Assembly (NCBI GenBank): GCA_012519705.1
Contig: JAAYPR010000045.1
Span: 1-40,517 of the forward strand
Length of the DNA: 40,517 nt
Reading direction: 5' to 3'
DNA from: Campylobacteraceae bacterium
GTDB taxonomy: Bacteria > Campylobacterota > Campylobacteria > Campylobacterales > Campylobacteraceae
Shown: positions 1 through 7,507 of the stretch, in pieces
How the letters are laid out: each line of letters begins with the position of its first letter
Numbering within the stretch: the stretch's first letter is position 1
Program-made: the position numbers and the translations under genes
Notes under the pieces: model-generated
Seen by the model: only the letters and a program-made list of their open reading frames with translations
Told to the model about the DNA's origin: nothing
Database searches by the model: none

Positions 1-1
1 A

Positions 2-283
2 AAAAATCCAGAAATTTATACTCTAGGGCTTCTTTTAGTTTTTGGTTTGATGATATATGGTTCATATTATTATTTTAGTGGCGATGTTTTAGACCTTAAA
101 GGTGGCTCTTACGCAAGAATAAATGATATAACTTACTTACAAAGATACCAGACAAAATTAGGTGCATCTTATACAACAGCTCTATGGCAGGGCGGAATAT
201 TTTTTATCTGCCTTATCGGAACAGTTTCGGAAATACCATATTATATATGGATACGTAAATTTTCTAAAAAAACTGATAGTTAA
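2..283 (+). CDS. Membrane protein, 3' part only
   Basis: The reading frame is open from base 2 to a TAA at 281-283, so the gene starts upstream of the window. The first in-frame ATG (47) lies inside a hydrophobic stretch and has no convincing ribosome binding site, so it is unlikely to be the true start. The visible ~93 residues hold two hydrophobic segments (around LGLLLVFGLMIYGSYYYF and ALWQGGIFFICLIGTV) separated by a polar loop, ending in a basic tail (KFSKKTDS). I do not recognise the family. The next gene starts 47 bp downstream on the same strand and is also a membrane protein, so the two may be co-transcribed. Confidence 0.6.
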   Translation, partial: KNPEIYTLGLLLVFGLMIYGSYYYFSGDVLDLKGGSYARINDITYLQRYQTKLGASYTTALWQGGIFFICLIGTVSEIPYYIWIRKFSKKTDS

Positions 284-329
284 ATTTCATTTTTTCATAA
301 AATTTCATATAATTATAAAAAGGATAAAA

Positions 330-1040
330 ATGCAAACAAAATTTGGTGATAAACTAATAAATTTTGCTAAAAGCCATAAAGCTTTTGCTAAAAAAAGCGA
401 CGGGACTGTAATAATGTATATCTATTTTGCTTTTACTTTGAATGTTTATCTAATACCAGCTAATATTTTAGAAAATTTTCCTTTTTTATGGCAGTTTTGT
501 AAATTTATGGCTTCTTTTGTTCCGCTTATTGAAAAACTTATCTTATATCAAGCACCTGAAAATATAATTTTTTATTTTTCATATATGGCAATATTTTTTA
601 TAATATTTTCTGTTATTTACATTTATAAAGCATTTTTTTATATTTTCGGGGTTGATGACCCATTTGAAACTGCGAAGCGAAATGCAAAAGATAGTCCAAT
701 ATATGCTACTCTAGGTTGGATTTCTCTTATAATTTTCTTTGGATTTAATGCATATGATATCTATAGTGGAAGTTTTCTAGACGGTAAAGTATCCTCAAGA
801 AGAGGAACTAGTGAGCTAACTTTTATAAAAGACATTTTACAAGGCGGAAAATTTTCTTCAGTTATAATATCTACTTTTATATCTGGTCTTACTTGGATTA
901 GTTTTAATTTTTTATTTTCCATAATCCGCCTAAATTTCTGCACCAAATTAAATATAAAAAGACTGAAATTAAAACTATTTTTACTGTTTTGTGTGTTTAT
1001 AGGGTTTATTTGGGTTTTAAAATATTATATGGTTATATAG
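330..1040 (+). CDS. Hypothetical multi-pass membrane protein (236 aa)
   Basis: I chose the ATG at 330 because it follows an AGGA ribosome-binding motif (321-324). The longer in-frame opening from 162 would overlap the preceding gene by more than 100 bp in another frame. The protein has about five hydrophobic segments. A cytoplasmic-looking basic start (MQTKFGDKLINFAKSHKAFA) comes first, a polar central loop contains GVDDPFETAKRNAKDSP, and the C-terminus is basic then hydrophobic. No enzymatic motif is visible and the family is unknown. Its last ~90 bp plus the downstream hairpin recur in degraded form at 4771-4925, which suggests this locus was once duplicated or used as a recombination site. 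Confidence 0.6.
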   Translation: MQTKFGDKLINFAKSHKAFAKKSDGTVIMYIYFAFTLNVYLIPANILENFPFLWQFCKFMASFVPLIEKLILYQAPENIIFYFSYMAIFFIIFSVIYIYKAFFYIFGVDDPFETAKRNAKDSPIYATLGWISLIIFFGFNAYDIYSGSFLDGKVSSRRGTSELTFIKDILQGGKFSSVIISTFISGLTWISFNFLFSIIRLNFCTKLNIKRLKLKLFLLFCVFIGFIWVLKYYMVI

Positions 1041-1113
1041 GCATTTTTAAAAAGAAAAAGCCCCAAGCTAGGGGCTAAATTTAAAGTATTTTCTTAAAAA
1101 TAAAAACTTATTT
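953..1113. repeat. Direct repeat copy A (gene 3' end plus terminator)
   Basis: This block matches 4771-4925 in the same orientation. Shared landmarks, in order, are TATAAAAAGA, TTTTGTG, GTTTATT, GGTTTTAAA, AAAGAAAAAGCCCCAAGC, TAGGGGCTAAATTTAAA, and an AAAATAAAAA stretch that runs into the 3' ends of two different minus-strand genes (both end in Lys-Lys-stop). Copy A is the intact one: its coding part is the C-terminus of the 330-1040 gene. The two copies flank the TonB/NapH-like operon. Confidence 0.75.
1050..1077 (-). terminator. Rho-independent terminator of the TonB/NapH-like operon
   Basis: The stem AGCCCC (1059-1064) / GGGGCT (1071-1076) has a 6-nt loop. Read on the minus strand it is followed by TTTTTCTTTTT, the U-rich tract expected of an intrinsic terminator. 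It lies about 30 bp past the stop of the 1108-2058 gene. On the plus strand only AAATTTA follows, so termination of the 330-1040 gene would be weaker. An identical stem occurs at 4872-4889. Confidence 0.75.
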
Positions 1114-2058
1114 TTTACTTTTTATAAGCTTTTTAAACCTCTCTTTTGATGATGAAAAAAGGCTAAATTTAGTAAATTTTAGACTTAAAACATCATCGTG
1201 CGGACAAGATTCTACGCATTTTAAACACATGATACAATCTGTTTTTGTAATGTCGCCATTTTTGTCATAAGTAATCTCTTCTATATCCATAGGGCAGTTT
1301 TTTAAGCAGTTTTTACACCTTTCGCATTTACCATGATGGTTTTTTGTAAGTCTTAAAAAGCTAAGTTTTGAAAAAAGCGAACTCATCGCTAGCATCGGAC
1401 AGACTCTACAAAATGGCTGTCTTATAAAAAATGAGAGTATAAATATAAAGCCTAGCAAAACCCCAGAGATAGCCGATAGAGTAAGTTTTATATAGTTTGA
1501 GTAGTCTATGAAAATTTGCTCAAAGTTCCCAGTTGCTACGGTTGAGATGGTTCTTGATGGGCATATGGCACAAAAAGATGAGTTAAAGCTTCTACTTATA
1601 TATCCGCACCCAGCAAGCAAAGACAAAGCTACTACAAACAAGATAAATATAGCCCATCTTATCTTTCTAAGAACTAAAACCTTATCTCTATCTAGAGTTG
1701 AAATTTGAAAAAGCTTTAGTTTTTTACCAGCATTATAAAGAATTTCTTGGATAAAGCCTACTGGACAAACCCAGCCACAAAAGGCTTTATTAAAAATAAC
1801 TATAAGAAGTCCAAAAGATAAAAAAGTTCCAAGTATAGCTGAAGCTCCAACTAAAAATTCTCTATTTGCTAGGTGGAAAAGCTGTTTTTGAGTAGATATT
1901 AACATACAGTAGTCAGCACCGTAGTTGTTGTAAGCACAACTTAGGGCTGGGAGATTTGATGTGAGACTACCTGAGATATAAAATCTATCTATTAAGTATC
2001 CACCATAAATTAAAAAAACAAAACTAACTATTTGGACTAATTTTCTAGCTTTTGACAT
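1108..2058 (-). CDS. NapH-like membrane polyferredoxin (4Fe-4S binding)
   Basis: This 316-residue inner-membrane iron-sulfur protein resembles the NapH/NosR/CcoG group, which passes electrons across or along the membrane. An N-terminal membrane segment (about residues 8-25) and several further segments (about 70-90, 133-150, 190-212) alternate with short Cys motifs: FCGWVCP (C94, C98), FCAICP (C163, C166) and FCRVCP (C217, C220). The C-terminus carries two classical ferredoxin motifs, C245/C248/C251/C255 and C275/C278/C281/C285, each followed by Pro. The start overlaps the preceding gene by 14 bp, so it is the last gene of an operon with a TonB receptor. From context I infer a role in reducing an imported metal or cofactor. 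A nitrate-reductase role is unlikely because no nap genes are nearby. Confidence 0.8.
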   Translation of the reverse strand: MSKARKLVQIVSFVFLIYGGYLIDRFYISGSLTSNLPALSCAYNNYGADYCMLISTQKQLFHLANREFLVGASAILGTFLSFGLLIVIFNKAFCGWVCPVGFIQEILYNAGKKLKLFQISTLDRDKVLVLRKIRWAIFILFVVALSLLAGCGYISRSFNSSFCAICPSRTISTVATGNFEQIFIDYSNYIKLTLSAISGVLLGFIFILSFFIRQPFCRVCPMLAMSSLFSKLSFLRLTKNHHGKCERCKNCLKNCPMDIEEITYDKNGDITKTDCIMCLKCVESCPHDDVLSLKFTKFSLFSSSKERFKKLIKSKK

Positions 2059-2752
2059 TTTTAACTCTCCTATATAAAACCACTCCGCCAGCCATACCTA
2101 AAACTATGGCTAAAACTCCCAAGGTTTGACTTCTACTACATCTTAGGGAGTTTGCAATATACTCCTCACTTAGTGACACTTTATACTCTTTGTTGTTTGC
2201 TACAAAACTGCTACTTAAGATAAAAGTTGAGCTTTCACGGCAACTTAAATCGTCTGGAAGTTTGAGTTTAAAAACTCCCTTTTCATCGCTTAAAAGCTTG
2301 ACTTCACTACCATTTAGCGTTCTAAGCGTAACTCTATGATATGGCAGTGGCTTGCCTCTAAAAAGTAGCTTAAATTTATAACTTCTAGATGAGGTGAAAT
2401 TTCCCTTTTGAGATGGGAGTCTAACTGGGATGATATCAAGAGAGCTATTTTTATACTCTAGAACTTGAGTTTTAGCTAGTTCTCCACCCCTTGTTTTAAA
2501 GTAGTGTTTGGCTACGCTATCTTTGAGTTTGAGCTCTAAAAGATGATAGTATGAAAAACCACTTTTTATAGGGGTGAGTTTGTTGCCGCTTAGCTCTAAA
2601 TTTATGACTTCTAAGTTTGGATTAATCTGTGAAATTTTAGCTTCACTAGTTAGTCCTACTGCTTCATACCCTTTGCCAGACTTTAAAAAATAGATCAATT
2701 CCTCGCCACTTAAAAATGAGCAAAGCAGTAGAAATAGTAGAACTTTTTTCAT
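2045..2752 (-). CDS. Secreted, C-terminally anchored protein with Ig-like (DUF4198/CnaB-type) domain
   Basis: The protein has 235 residues. An N-terminal signal peptide (MKKVLLFLLLCSFLSG) is followed by ~190 periplasmic residues, then one hydrophobic segment near the C-terminus (LGVLAIVLGMAGGVVLY) and a basic tail, so it should be anchored in the inner membrane facing the periplasm. The stretch around FRGKPLPYHRVTLRTLNG and DEKGVFKLKLPDD has the pattern of a beta-sandwich domain of the DUF4198/carboxypeptidase-regulatory type, often found next to metal uptake genes; this is a family-level resemblance only. Its ATG lies 1 bp after the TonB receptor stop, and its end overlaps the NapH-like start, so all three are probably translationally coupled. 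The function is unknown; a periplasmic partner of the receptor is plausible. Confidence 0.65.
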   Translation of the reverse strand: MKKVLLFLLLCSFLSGEELIYFLKSGKGYEAVGLTSEAKISQINPNLEVINLELSGNKLTPIKSGFSYYHLLELKLKDSVAKHYFKTRGGELAKTQVLEYKNSSLDIIPVRLPSQKGNFTSSRSYKFKLLFRGKPLPYHRVTLRTLNGSEVKLLSDEKGVFKLKLPDDLSCRESSTFILSSSFVANNKEYKVSLSEEYIANSLRCSRSQTLGVLAIVLGMAGGVVLYRRVKNVKS

Positions 2753-2753
2753 A

Positions 2754-4607
2754 TTACAACTTTAAGTCAAATCCGATGTAGTAGTATCTTTCATAGTCGC
2801 CTCCCATGCCGTTTCTTGACTGCATGCTATAAGGCATCTCTTTGTCAAAGAGGTTATTAACCCCAAGAAACAGATTTAAGTTTTTATTGACTTGATAACT
2901 AGCCTTTACATCAGCTATAGTATAGTTGATGTTTGAGTTTCCACTAACTTCATCTGGTCCGTAGTAGTCCATATATCTTCTTAAGTTGAAATAAAATCCA
3001 AAGTCACCAGGCTCATAAGCTAAACTTACCTTAAATGTGTTTCTAGCACTTCCTGTAAGCCTGCCACCATCTTGTTTATCTTCTGTATCAAGATAGCTCC
3101 ATGAAACTCCAGCACTTAACTCCTTGGTAAAGTCATAGTCTAGTCCAAGCTCAACCCCGCTTATAGTTGCTTTATCAATGTTTCTATAACTTACATATGA
3201 TGTTCTTCCAACTCTTCTAACTGTGTGTGAGTTTATAAGGTTGTCAATACTTGAGTAGTGATACGTGGCAAATGCACTTAAGCTTTCACCTCTATAGTTT
3301 ACAGAAAGTTCATAAGTATCTGACTCTTCAGCCTTCAAATCAGGACTTCCTGATATGATATAAGGTCCTCTTGTAAAATACCCATACATTTGGCTAAATC
3401 CAGGTGCTTTATATCCAGCCGCATAGCCAGCTCTAAAGACAAAATCATCTAGCTTATAAGCAAGTGAAACTTTAGGCGTAACTTCACTTCCAAAGTCGCT
3501 AAAATAGTCATATCTTACGCCGATATTGCTAGTTAAATTTTCTGTAATGTCAAGCTCGTTTTGGAAAAAAGTATTTGCGTTGTATCTATGAGCTTTTTTC
3601 GTGTACATAGAGACATCTATAGTTTCATATCTATATCCAGCACCTAAGATGTTTGTCATATAGTCAGTTGTGAAGTGTCTAAAGTAGGTGTTTAGTTCAA
3701 GTTGTGAGTATTTTGTAGTCTCTACACCGCTTCCTCTGTGAACTTCAGCGTCGCTATATCCATAAGCTATGTTTGCATCAAAGATATAGTTGTTTCCAAC
3801 TCTATTATACGCAGAGCTTGCTTGATATCTTTTTTCTTTTTCGTAAGTATCAATCCCTCTAGAGCTTATACCGTCATCATCTTGATTTGTAAACTCAAGT
3901 CTATTTGTAAGAGTGTCTGAGCCGCTTAATAAGATGGTGTTAGAGTATGCAAGGAAAATTTGGTCTGTTTCGTTTAGTGTAGTACCTACACTGCTTCTGT
4001 CTTCCCAATATTTTTCTTGATTTCTTGACTCAAGAGTAAAGGCGTGAGAGACATTTTCACTTTGTTTTATTGTGCCATAAACTCTTGTATTTAAAGACTT
4101 TCTTTCCTCTCCCCCGTACATTCCAGCTACAACTGATAGTCCAAAAGAGTCTTCTTGTATGCCTTTTTTTGTGATGATGTTTACAACACCAGCTAAAGCA
4201 TCAGCACCATATAGCACAGACATAGGTCCTCTTATGATTTCTATCCTTTCAACATCTTCAGCCGCTATACTTACAAGACTACTTTTGCCATACTTTCCAG
4301 TTCTTCTTACTCCATCAACTAGGATTAAAGTATAGTCACTATCAAATCCTCTGATTCTAACATCTGCGTAACTTCCAGAGTCTTTAACATCAATGCTTTG
4401 AGCGTTTTTAAGCATTTGAGGAACTGTTTTAAAACCAACAGTTTTTATCTCTTTTTCGCCAATCACTTCAACACTTGCTTGAACGTCGTCAATTGATTGT
4501 TCTTGACCAAGACCTGCAGTTACAACTACAGAGTCCAACTTTACACTATCTGTCGCAACAAGATGAGATGATAAAATCACACTCAAACAGAGAGCTTTAA
4601 ATCTCAT
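2754..4607 (-). CDS. TonB-dependent outer-membrane receptor
   Basis: This 617-residue protein is of usual size for a ligand-gated outer-membrane importer of metal chelates or similar nutrients. It has a signal peptide (MRFKALCLSVILSSHLVA), a TonB-box-like LDSVVVTAG, and a plug domain (about residues 35-150) with RIRGFDSDYTLILVDGVRR and ERIEIIRGPMSVLYGADALAGVVNIITKK. These are hallmarks of the FepA/CirA-type plug. A beta-barrel follows, with FRAGYAAGYKAPGFSQMYG, SPDLKAEESDTYELS and NLFLGVNNLFDKEMPY near the end. It is the first gene of a three-gene operon. The substrate cannot be read from sequence; the NapH-like protein suggests a redox-active metal (iron or copper). It has the promoter at 4641-4646 and a good SD (AGGAAA) before the ATG. 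Confidence 0.9.
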   Translation of the reverse strand: MRFKALCLSVILSSHLVATDSVKLDSVVVTAGLGQEQSIDDVQASVEVIGEKEIKTVGFKTVPQMLKNAQSIDVKDSGSYADVRIRGFDSDYTLILVDGVRRTGKYGKSSLVSIAAEDVERIEIIRGPMSVLYGADALAGVVNIITKKGIQEDSFGLSVVAGMYGGEERKSLNTRVYGTIKQSENVSHAFTLESRNQEKYWEDRSSVGTTLNETDQIFLAYSNTILLSGSDTLTNRLEFTNQDDDGISSRGIDTYEKEKRYQASSAYNRVGNNYIFDANIAYGYSDAEVHRGSGVETTKYSQLELNTYFRHFTTDYMTNILGAGYRYETIDVSMYTKKAHRYNANTFFQNELDITENLTSNIGVRYDYFSDFGSEVTPKVSLAYKLDDFVFRAGYAAGYKAPGFSQMYGYFTRGPYIISGSPDLKAEESDTYELSVNYRGESLSAFATYHYSSIDNLINSHTVRRVGRTSYVSYRNIDKATISGVELGLDYDFTKELSAGVSWSYLDTEDKQDGGRLTGSARNTFKVSLAYEPGDFGFYFNLRRYMDYYGPDEVSGNSNINYTIADVKASYQVNKNLNLFLGVNNLFDKEMPYSMQSRNGMGGDYERYYYIGFDLKL

Positions 4608-4640
4608 AAATTTCCTTTTTTTAAAATAAATTTAAATCTA

Positions 4641-4646
4641 ATTATA
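4641..4646 (-). promoter_or_regulatory. Probable -10 box of the TonB receptor operon
   Basis: On the minus strand this reads TTGTTATAAT, a perfect TATAAT, about 35 bp before the receptor ATG at 4607. The region upstream is A/T tracts without a clear -35, as is common for Campylobacter sigma-70 promoters. The AT-rich surroundings could hide a Fur box, but I cannot point to a convincing one. Confidence 0.5.
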
Positions 4647-4770
4647 ACAATAAAATATTAAAGTTTAATTAAGTTTTTATAAAATATAAAATAAAGTCAA
4701 AGAATAGTTTAGAATAAACTTATATAATTTTTTTTATATAGCTTAACTAATATATTAAGTCAAAAGTAGA

Positions 4771-4856
4771 TATAAAAAGAGAAAGTTTCTGCTATTTTTG
4801 TGTTTATATGGTTTATTTAGGTTTTAAAGTACTATGTGGCTGTATAAATTAAGTAG
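4771..4856 (+). pseudogene. Decayed 3' fragment related to the 330-1040 membrane-protein gene
   Basis: The gap 4608-4918 holds the receptor promoter and then this remnant. From TATAAAAAGA at about 4771 it follows the end of the 330-1040 gene with gaps. It has TTTTGTG where the intact copy has TTTTGTGTG, a 2-nt loss that breaks the frame. No open frame of useful length remains. It is the coding part of direct repeat copy B. Confidence 0.6.
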
Positions 4857-4860
4857 TTCT

Positions 4861-4890
4861 AAAAAAGAAAAAGCCCCAAGCTAGGGGCTA
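4861..4890 (-). terminator. Rho-independent terminator of the DsbC-like gene
   Basis: The stem AGCCCC (4872-4877) / GGGGCT (4884-4889) and 6-nt loop match the terminator at 1059-1076. On the minus strand the stem is followed by TTTTTCTTTTTT. It lies about 30 bp past the stop of the 4919-5635 gene. Confidence 0.75.
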
Positions 4891-4918
4891 AATTTAAAAT
4901 ATTTATTAAAAATAAAAA

Positions 4919-5635
4919 TTATTTTTTGATTTTTGCTAAGTCCATGATAAATGGAACACCAGTTATACCAGCAGCGAAATATTTATCTGAAAGTTTTTGA
5001 AGTCTCTTAAGCTCTGCTTCACTTGCACCAGTTGCTGATGCGTCTTCAGCGTAGTATTTTTTAAGAACTGCGATTTTAGCAGCGTCGTCTTTAGCATTTG
5101 CCACTTCTTCATAAATTTTCGCACTTTTTTGGTGTGAGTTTTCACCGCCAACTGAAACCATGATGATTTCATAGTTATTAGTTTTTAAACTCTCTTCGAT
5201 ATTTCCTATCTCCATTTTGCAGTATGGGCAGTTTGTATCTGTTAGCATGAGTAGAGTAGGTTTGTTTGCATCATTTCCTAGTTTGATGATGTTTTTAGGC
5301 TCTTCTTTATGATAAACTTCTGAAATTTTGCCAAGAAGTGCGTCAGCTTCAAACTCTGCTTTTAGGCTCTTTTTTGTTTTTAAATTTACAATATCTTGAA
5401 CCATGATGTCATCTTTTACAAAGATTATATCCTCTTGACTCATGTTTCCTTGGCTCATCTTTAAAACAACCATTTCAAAACCACTTCCGTCATTTAGTGG
5501 TTCTCTTTTTACGATTTCCATTGTTAAGCCGTGAGCTTTTAGAGCTTCTTTGTCATATAAACCTAAAATATCATCATTTGATGCTGCAAAAATAGCACTA
5601 AAGCTAAGAACTGAAGTTAAAAGTAGTTTTTTCAT
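4919..5635 (-). CDS. Periplasmic thioredoxin-fold protein, DsbC/DsbG-like
   Basis: This 238-residue exported protein probably handles disulfide exchange or isomerisation. It has a signal peptide (MKKLLLTSVLSFSAIFA), an N-terminal ~100-residue domain of the size of a DsbC dimerisation domain, and a C-terminal thioredoxin fold. The fold has the active site TDTNCPYCKMEI and the cis-proline loop ITGVPFI. CPYC is the glutaredoxin-type dipeptide, whereas E. coli DsbC uses CGYC. Thus fold and redox activity are fairly sure, while isomerase versus oxidase or reductase is not. It has its own -10 (5664-5669) after selB and its own terminator, so it is probably a single transcription unit. Its context next to cytochrome c and selenoprotein genes is compatible with a role in maturing exported redox proteins, but that is inference. 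Confidence 0.75.
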   Translation of the reverse strand: MKKLLLTSVLSFSAIFAASNDDILGLYDKEALKAHGLTMEIVKREPLNDGSGFEMVVLKMSQGNMSQEDIIFVKDDIMVQDIVNLKTKKSLKAEFEADALLGKISEVYHKEEPKNIIKLGNDANKPTLLMLTDTNCPYCKMEIGNIEESLKTNNYEIIMVSVGGENSHQKSAKIYEEVANAKDDAAKIAVLKKYYAEDASATGASEAELKRLQKLSDKYFAAGITGVPFIMDLAKIKK

Positions 5636-5663
5636 TTATATCCTTTTTTGATAAATAGCTAAA

Positions 5664-5669
5664 ATTATA
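5664..5669 (-). promoter_or_regulatory. Probable -10 box of the DsbC-like gene
   Basis: TATAAT on the minus strand, in the 51-bp gap between the selB stop and the DsbC-like ATG, about 29 bp upstream of that ATG. AAGGAT (5639-5644) serves as ribosome binding site. Confidence 0.5.
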
Positions 5670-5686
5670 TATTTAAATTCTAAATA

Positions 5687-7507
5687 TTATAAAAACACTC
5701 TATTATTGTTTTCAAGCTTTTTGATATCGCCAAATTTATCTAGGTATTCAAGGTATGAAATAGCAAATTTACGGCTTACATCAAGCTCTGTTTTGACATT
5801 TTGCACGTTAGCAAAACCATCGTTTTTGATAATATCTCTGATTTTTTTCATAGCTAGGTTTAAATTTCCTGCCGTTACGAAAAGGTTATGCTCCAGCCTT
5901 ATAACTTTTTTTGCTCTGGTTAGTGCTTTTAGAGCGTTATCGCCTAAACTTCTATCTATATCTAAATCATCGTAGATATTATAAGGAGCGTCTGGGGTTA
6001 TGCCAGAGTTTTCTAAAATAGAGTAAATTTTCTCATTTAAACTCTCTTCTAATTTTTCAAAGCTTACACCTTTTTTTACATATAAAGAGCCGTTTTTTTC
6101 TAGTATATTTTCGTTCGTAAGAGCGTCTAAAATGTGCTCAGTCAGCCCCTCTGTCGCCCAAGTAGTCTTTAGTGAGATACTATTTGCTGAGATTACCGCG
6201 TATTCGTTTTTAGAGATTATAAACTTTACTACTTCTTTTAAATCCTGCACCCCGGCACTATCATAAACACAAAGCCCAGCTTTATCCACAAAGACATTTT
6301 CTAGTTTTAGAGCAACTTCTAGGGCTTCTTCGTGACTTAAGTCAAACCTTTGAAATGACGATATTAACCCAAAGCCGTGTCTGTGGTTTCTAGCTAAAAT
6401 TTCAAATGTCTTTACGAAATTTTTTTCTAAAAGAGTAACTAAAAAGCCTATTTTTTCAGCCTTTTTAAGCGGTTCGCTGATAGGGTTTAGAACCTTTCCG
6501 CCACCTTTTACGCGGGAGTTTTCAAGTATGACATAAGGCTCATCAAATTTTAAAAACATCTCTTCGTCAAATTTAAATGTCACAAAACTATTTCCATCTT
6601 TTTGGCTTAAAACTAAGCATTTTGCCGCTTCTTGTCTGCTTCCTGCACAAAAGACAACTTCGCTGTTGTGTTCTATATCCCCGTAAAAAACTGCATCTAT
6701 CTCTTTAAACCCTCTAAAAAACCCTTTTTTACTTAAGATATAGCCTTTCTCTAACTCGCTTACTTTTACATTTGCTAGGTTTAGGGCAACTCTGTTTGGC
6801 GAAGTTGCGAAGTCTCTAAACTCGTCGTGAATTTGCACACTTCTAACTTGTAAAAGTTTATTTGTATTTAGGCAAAAAAGCTTTTCGTTTTTCTTGATGC
6901 TTCCCTCTATTAAGCTTCCTGTAACTATCGTTCCAACCCCTTTAAAGCTAAAAACCCTGTCTATATAGTATCTCACAAGAAAGCTTTCAGGTCTTTCTTT
7001 TGAGCTTAGGGTAAAGAGATAGTTTTTTAGTTCAGCTATGCTATGGTCATCTTTTATACTTACAAAAAATGTCTCTAGCACTTCTAAATTTGGGAAATTT
7101 GAGATATACTCCTTTACTTCAAACTCAACTTCTTCATGTCTTGAAGCTGGCGTTAAGTCGCACTTTGTAACGCAAAGGATGATGCTTTTTACTCCAAGTA
7201 ATGAGAGAATTTGAATATGCTCTTTAGTTTGAGGCATAAGTGAGTCATCACTTGCTACAACTAGCATCGCCGCATCAAACGCATACGCCCCTGAAATCAT
7301 CGTTTTAACTAAGTTTTCATGCCCCGGAACGTCAACAAAAGCGATATTGTTATCCCCGCTTTTTAAATTTGAAAAACTTAAGTCTATCGTTATACCACGC
7401 TCTTGTTCGCTCTCCATTCTATCGCCTTCAAAGCCGTTAATTGCCTTGATAAGAGCTGTTTTACCGTGGTCGATGTGTCCTGCTGTGCCGATAATTATAC
7501 TACTCAT
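5687..7507 (-). CDS. selB: Selenocysteine-specific translation elongation factor SelB
   Basis: SelB brings selenocysteinyl-tRNA(Sec) to the ribosome at UGA codons marked by a SECIS hairpin. The 606-residue protein starts with an EF-Tu-like GTPase domain: G1 GHIDHGKT (residues 10-17), the switch region ERGITIDLSF, G3 DVPGH (59-63) and G4 TKCD (114-117). EF-Tu-like domains follow, and the C-terminal ~230 residues look like the tandem winged helices that bind SECIS RNA. Length agrees with the family (E. coli SelB has about 614). Its ATG overlaps the selA stop as TAATG, so the two are translationally coupled. The obvious client in this window is fdhA, with UGA at 12918. selC and selD are not present here. 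Confidence 0.96.
   Translation of the reverse strand: MSSIIIGTAGHIDHGKTALIKAINGFEGDRMESEQERGITIDLSFSNLKSGDNNIAFVDVPGHENLVKTMISGAYAFDAAMLVVASDDSLMPQTKEHIQILSLLGVKSIILCVTKCDLTPASRHEEVEFEVKEYISNFPNLEVLETFFVSIKDDHSIAELKNYLFTLSSKERPESFLVRYYIDRVFSFKGVGTIVTGSLIEGSIKKNEKLFCLNTNKLLQVRSVQIHDEFRDFATSPNRVALNLANVKVSELEKGYILSKKGFFRGFKEIDAVFYGDIEHNSEVVFCAGSRQEAAKCLVLSQKDGNSFVTFKFDEEMFLKFDEPYVILENSRVKGGGKVLNPISEPLKKAEKIGFLVTLLEKNFVKTFEILARNHRHGFGLISSFQRFDLSHEEALEVALKLENVFVDKAGLCVYDSAGVQDLKEVVKFIISKNEYAVISANSISLKTTWATEGLTEHILDALTNENILEKNGSLYVKKGVSFEKLEESLNEKIYSILENSGITPDAPYNIYDDLDIDRSLGDNALKALTRAKKVIRLEHNLFVTAGNLNLAMKKIRDIIKNDGFANVQNVKTELDVSRKFAISYLEYLDKFGDIKKLENNNRVFL

Larger units (their letters stand above)
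4771..4925. repeat. Direct repeat copy B (gene remnant plus terminator)
   Basis: This is the partner of 953-1113 in the same orientation. The best conserved part is AAAGAAAAAGCCCCAAGC, then TAGGGGCTAAATTTAAA and the following AAAATAAAAA. Divergence is greater in the coding part. The copies bracket about 3.65 kb containing the whole TonB/DUF/NapH-like operon. Confidence 0.75.

Noticed and set aside
162-1040. Start at 162 for the membrane protein
   Set aside because: It would overlap the upstream gene extensively; ATG 330 has a proper AGGA ribosome site.
4608-4790. A Fur box in front of the TonB receptor
   Set aside because: The region is too AT-rich to single out a convincing palindrome; left unannotated.
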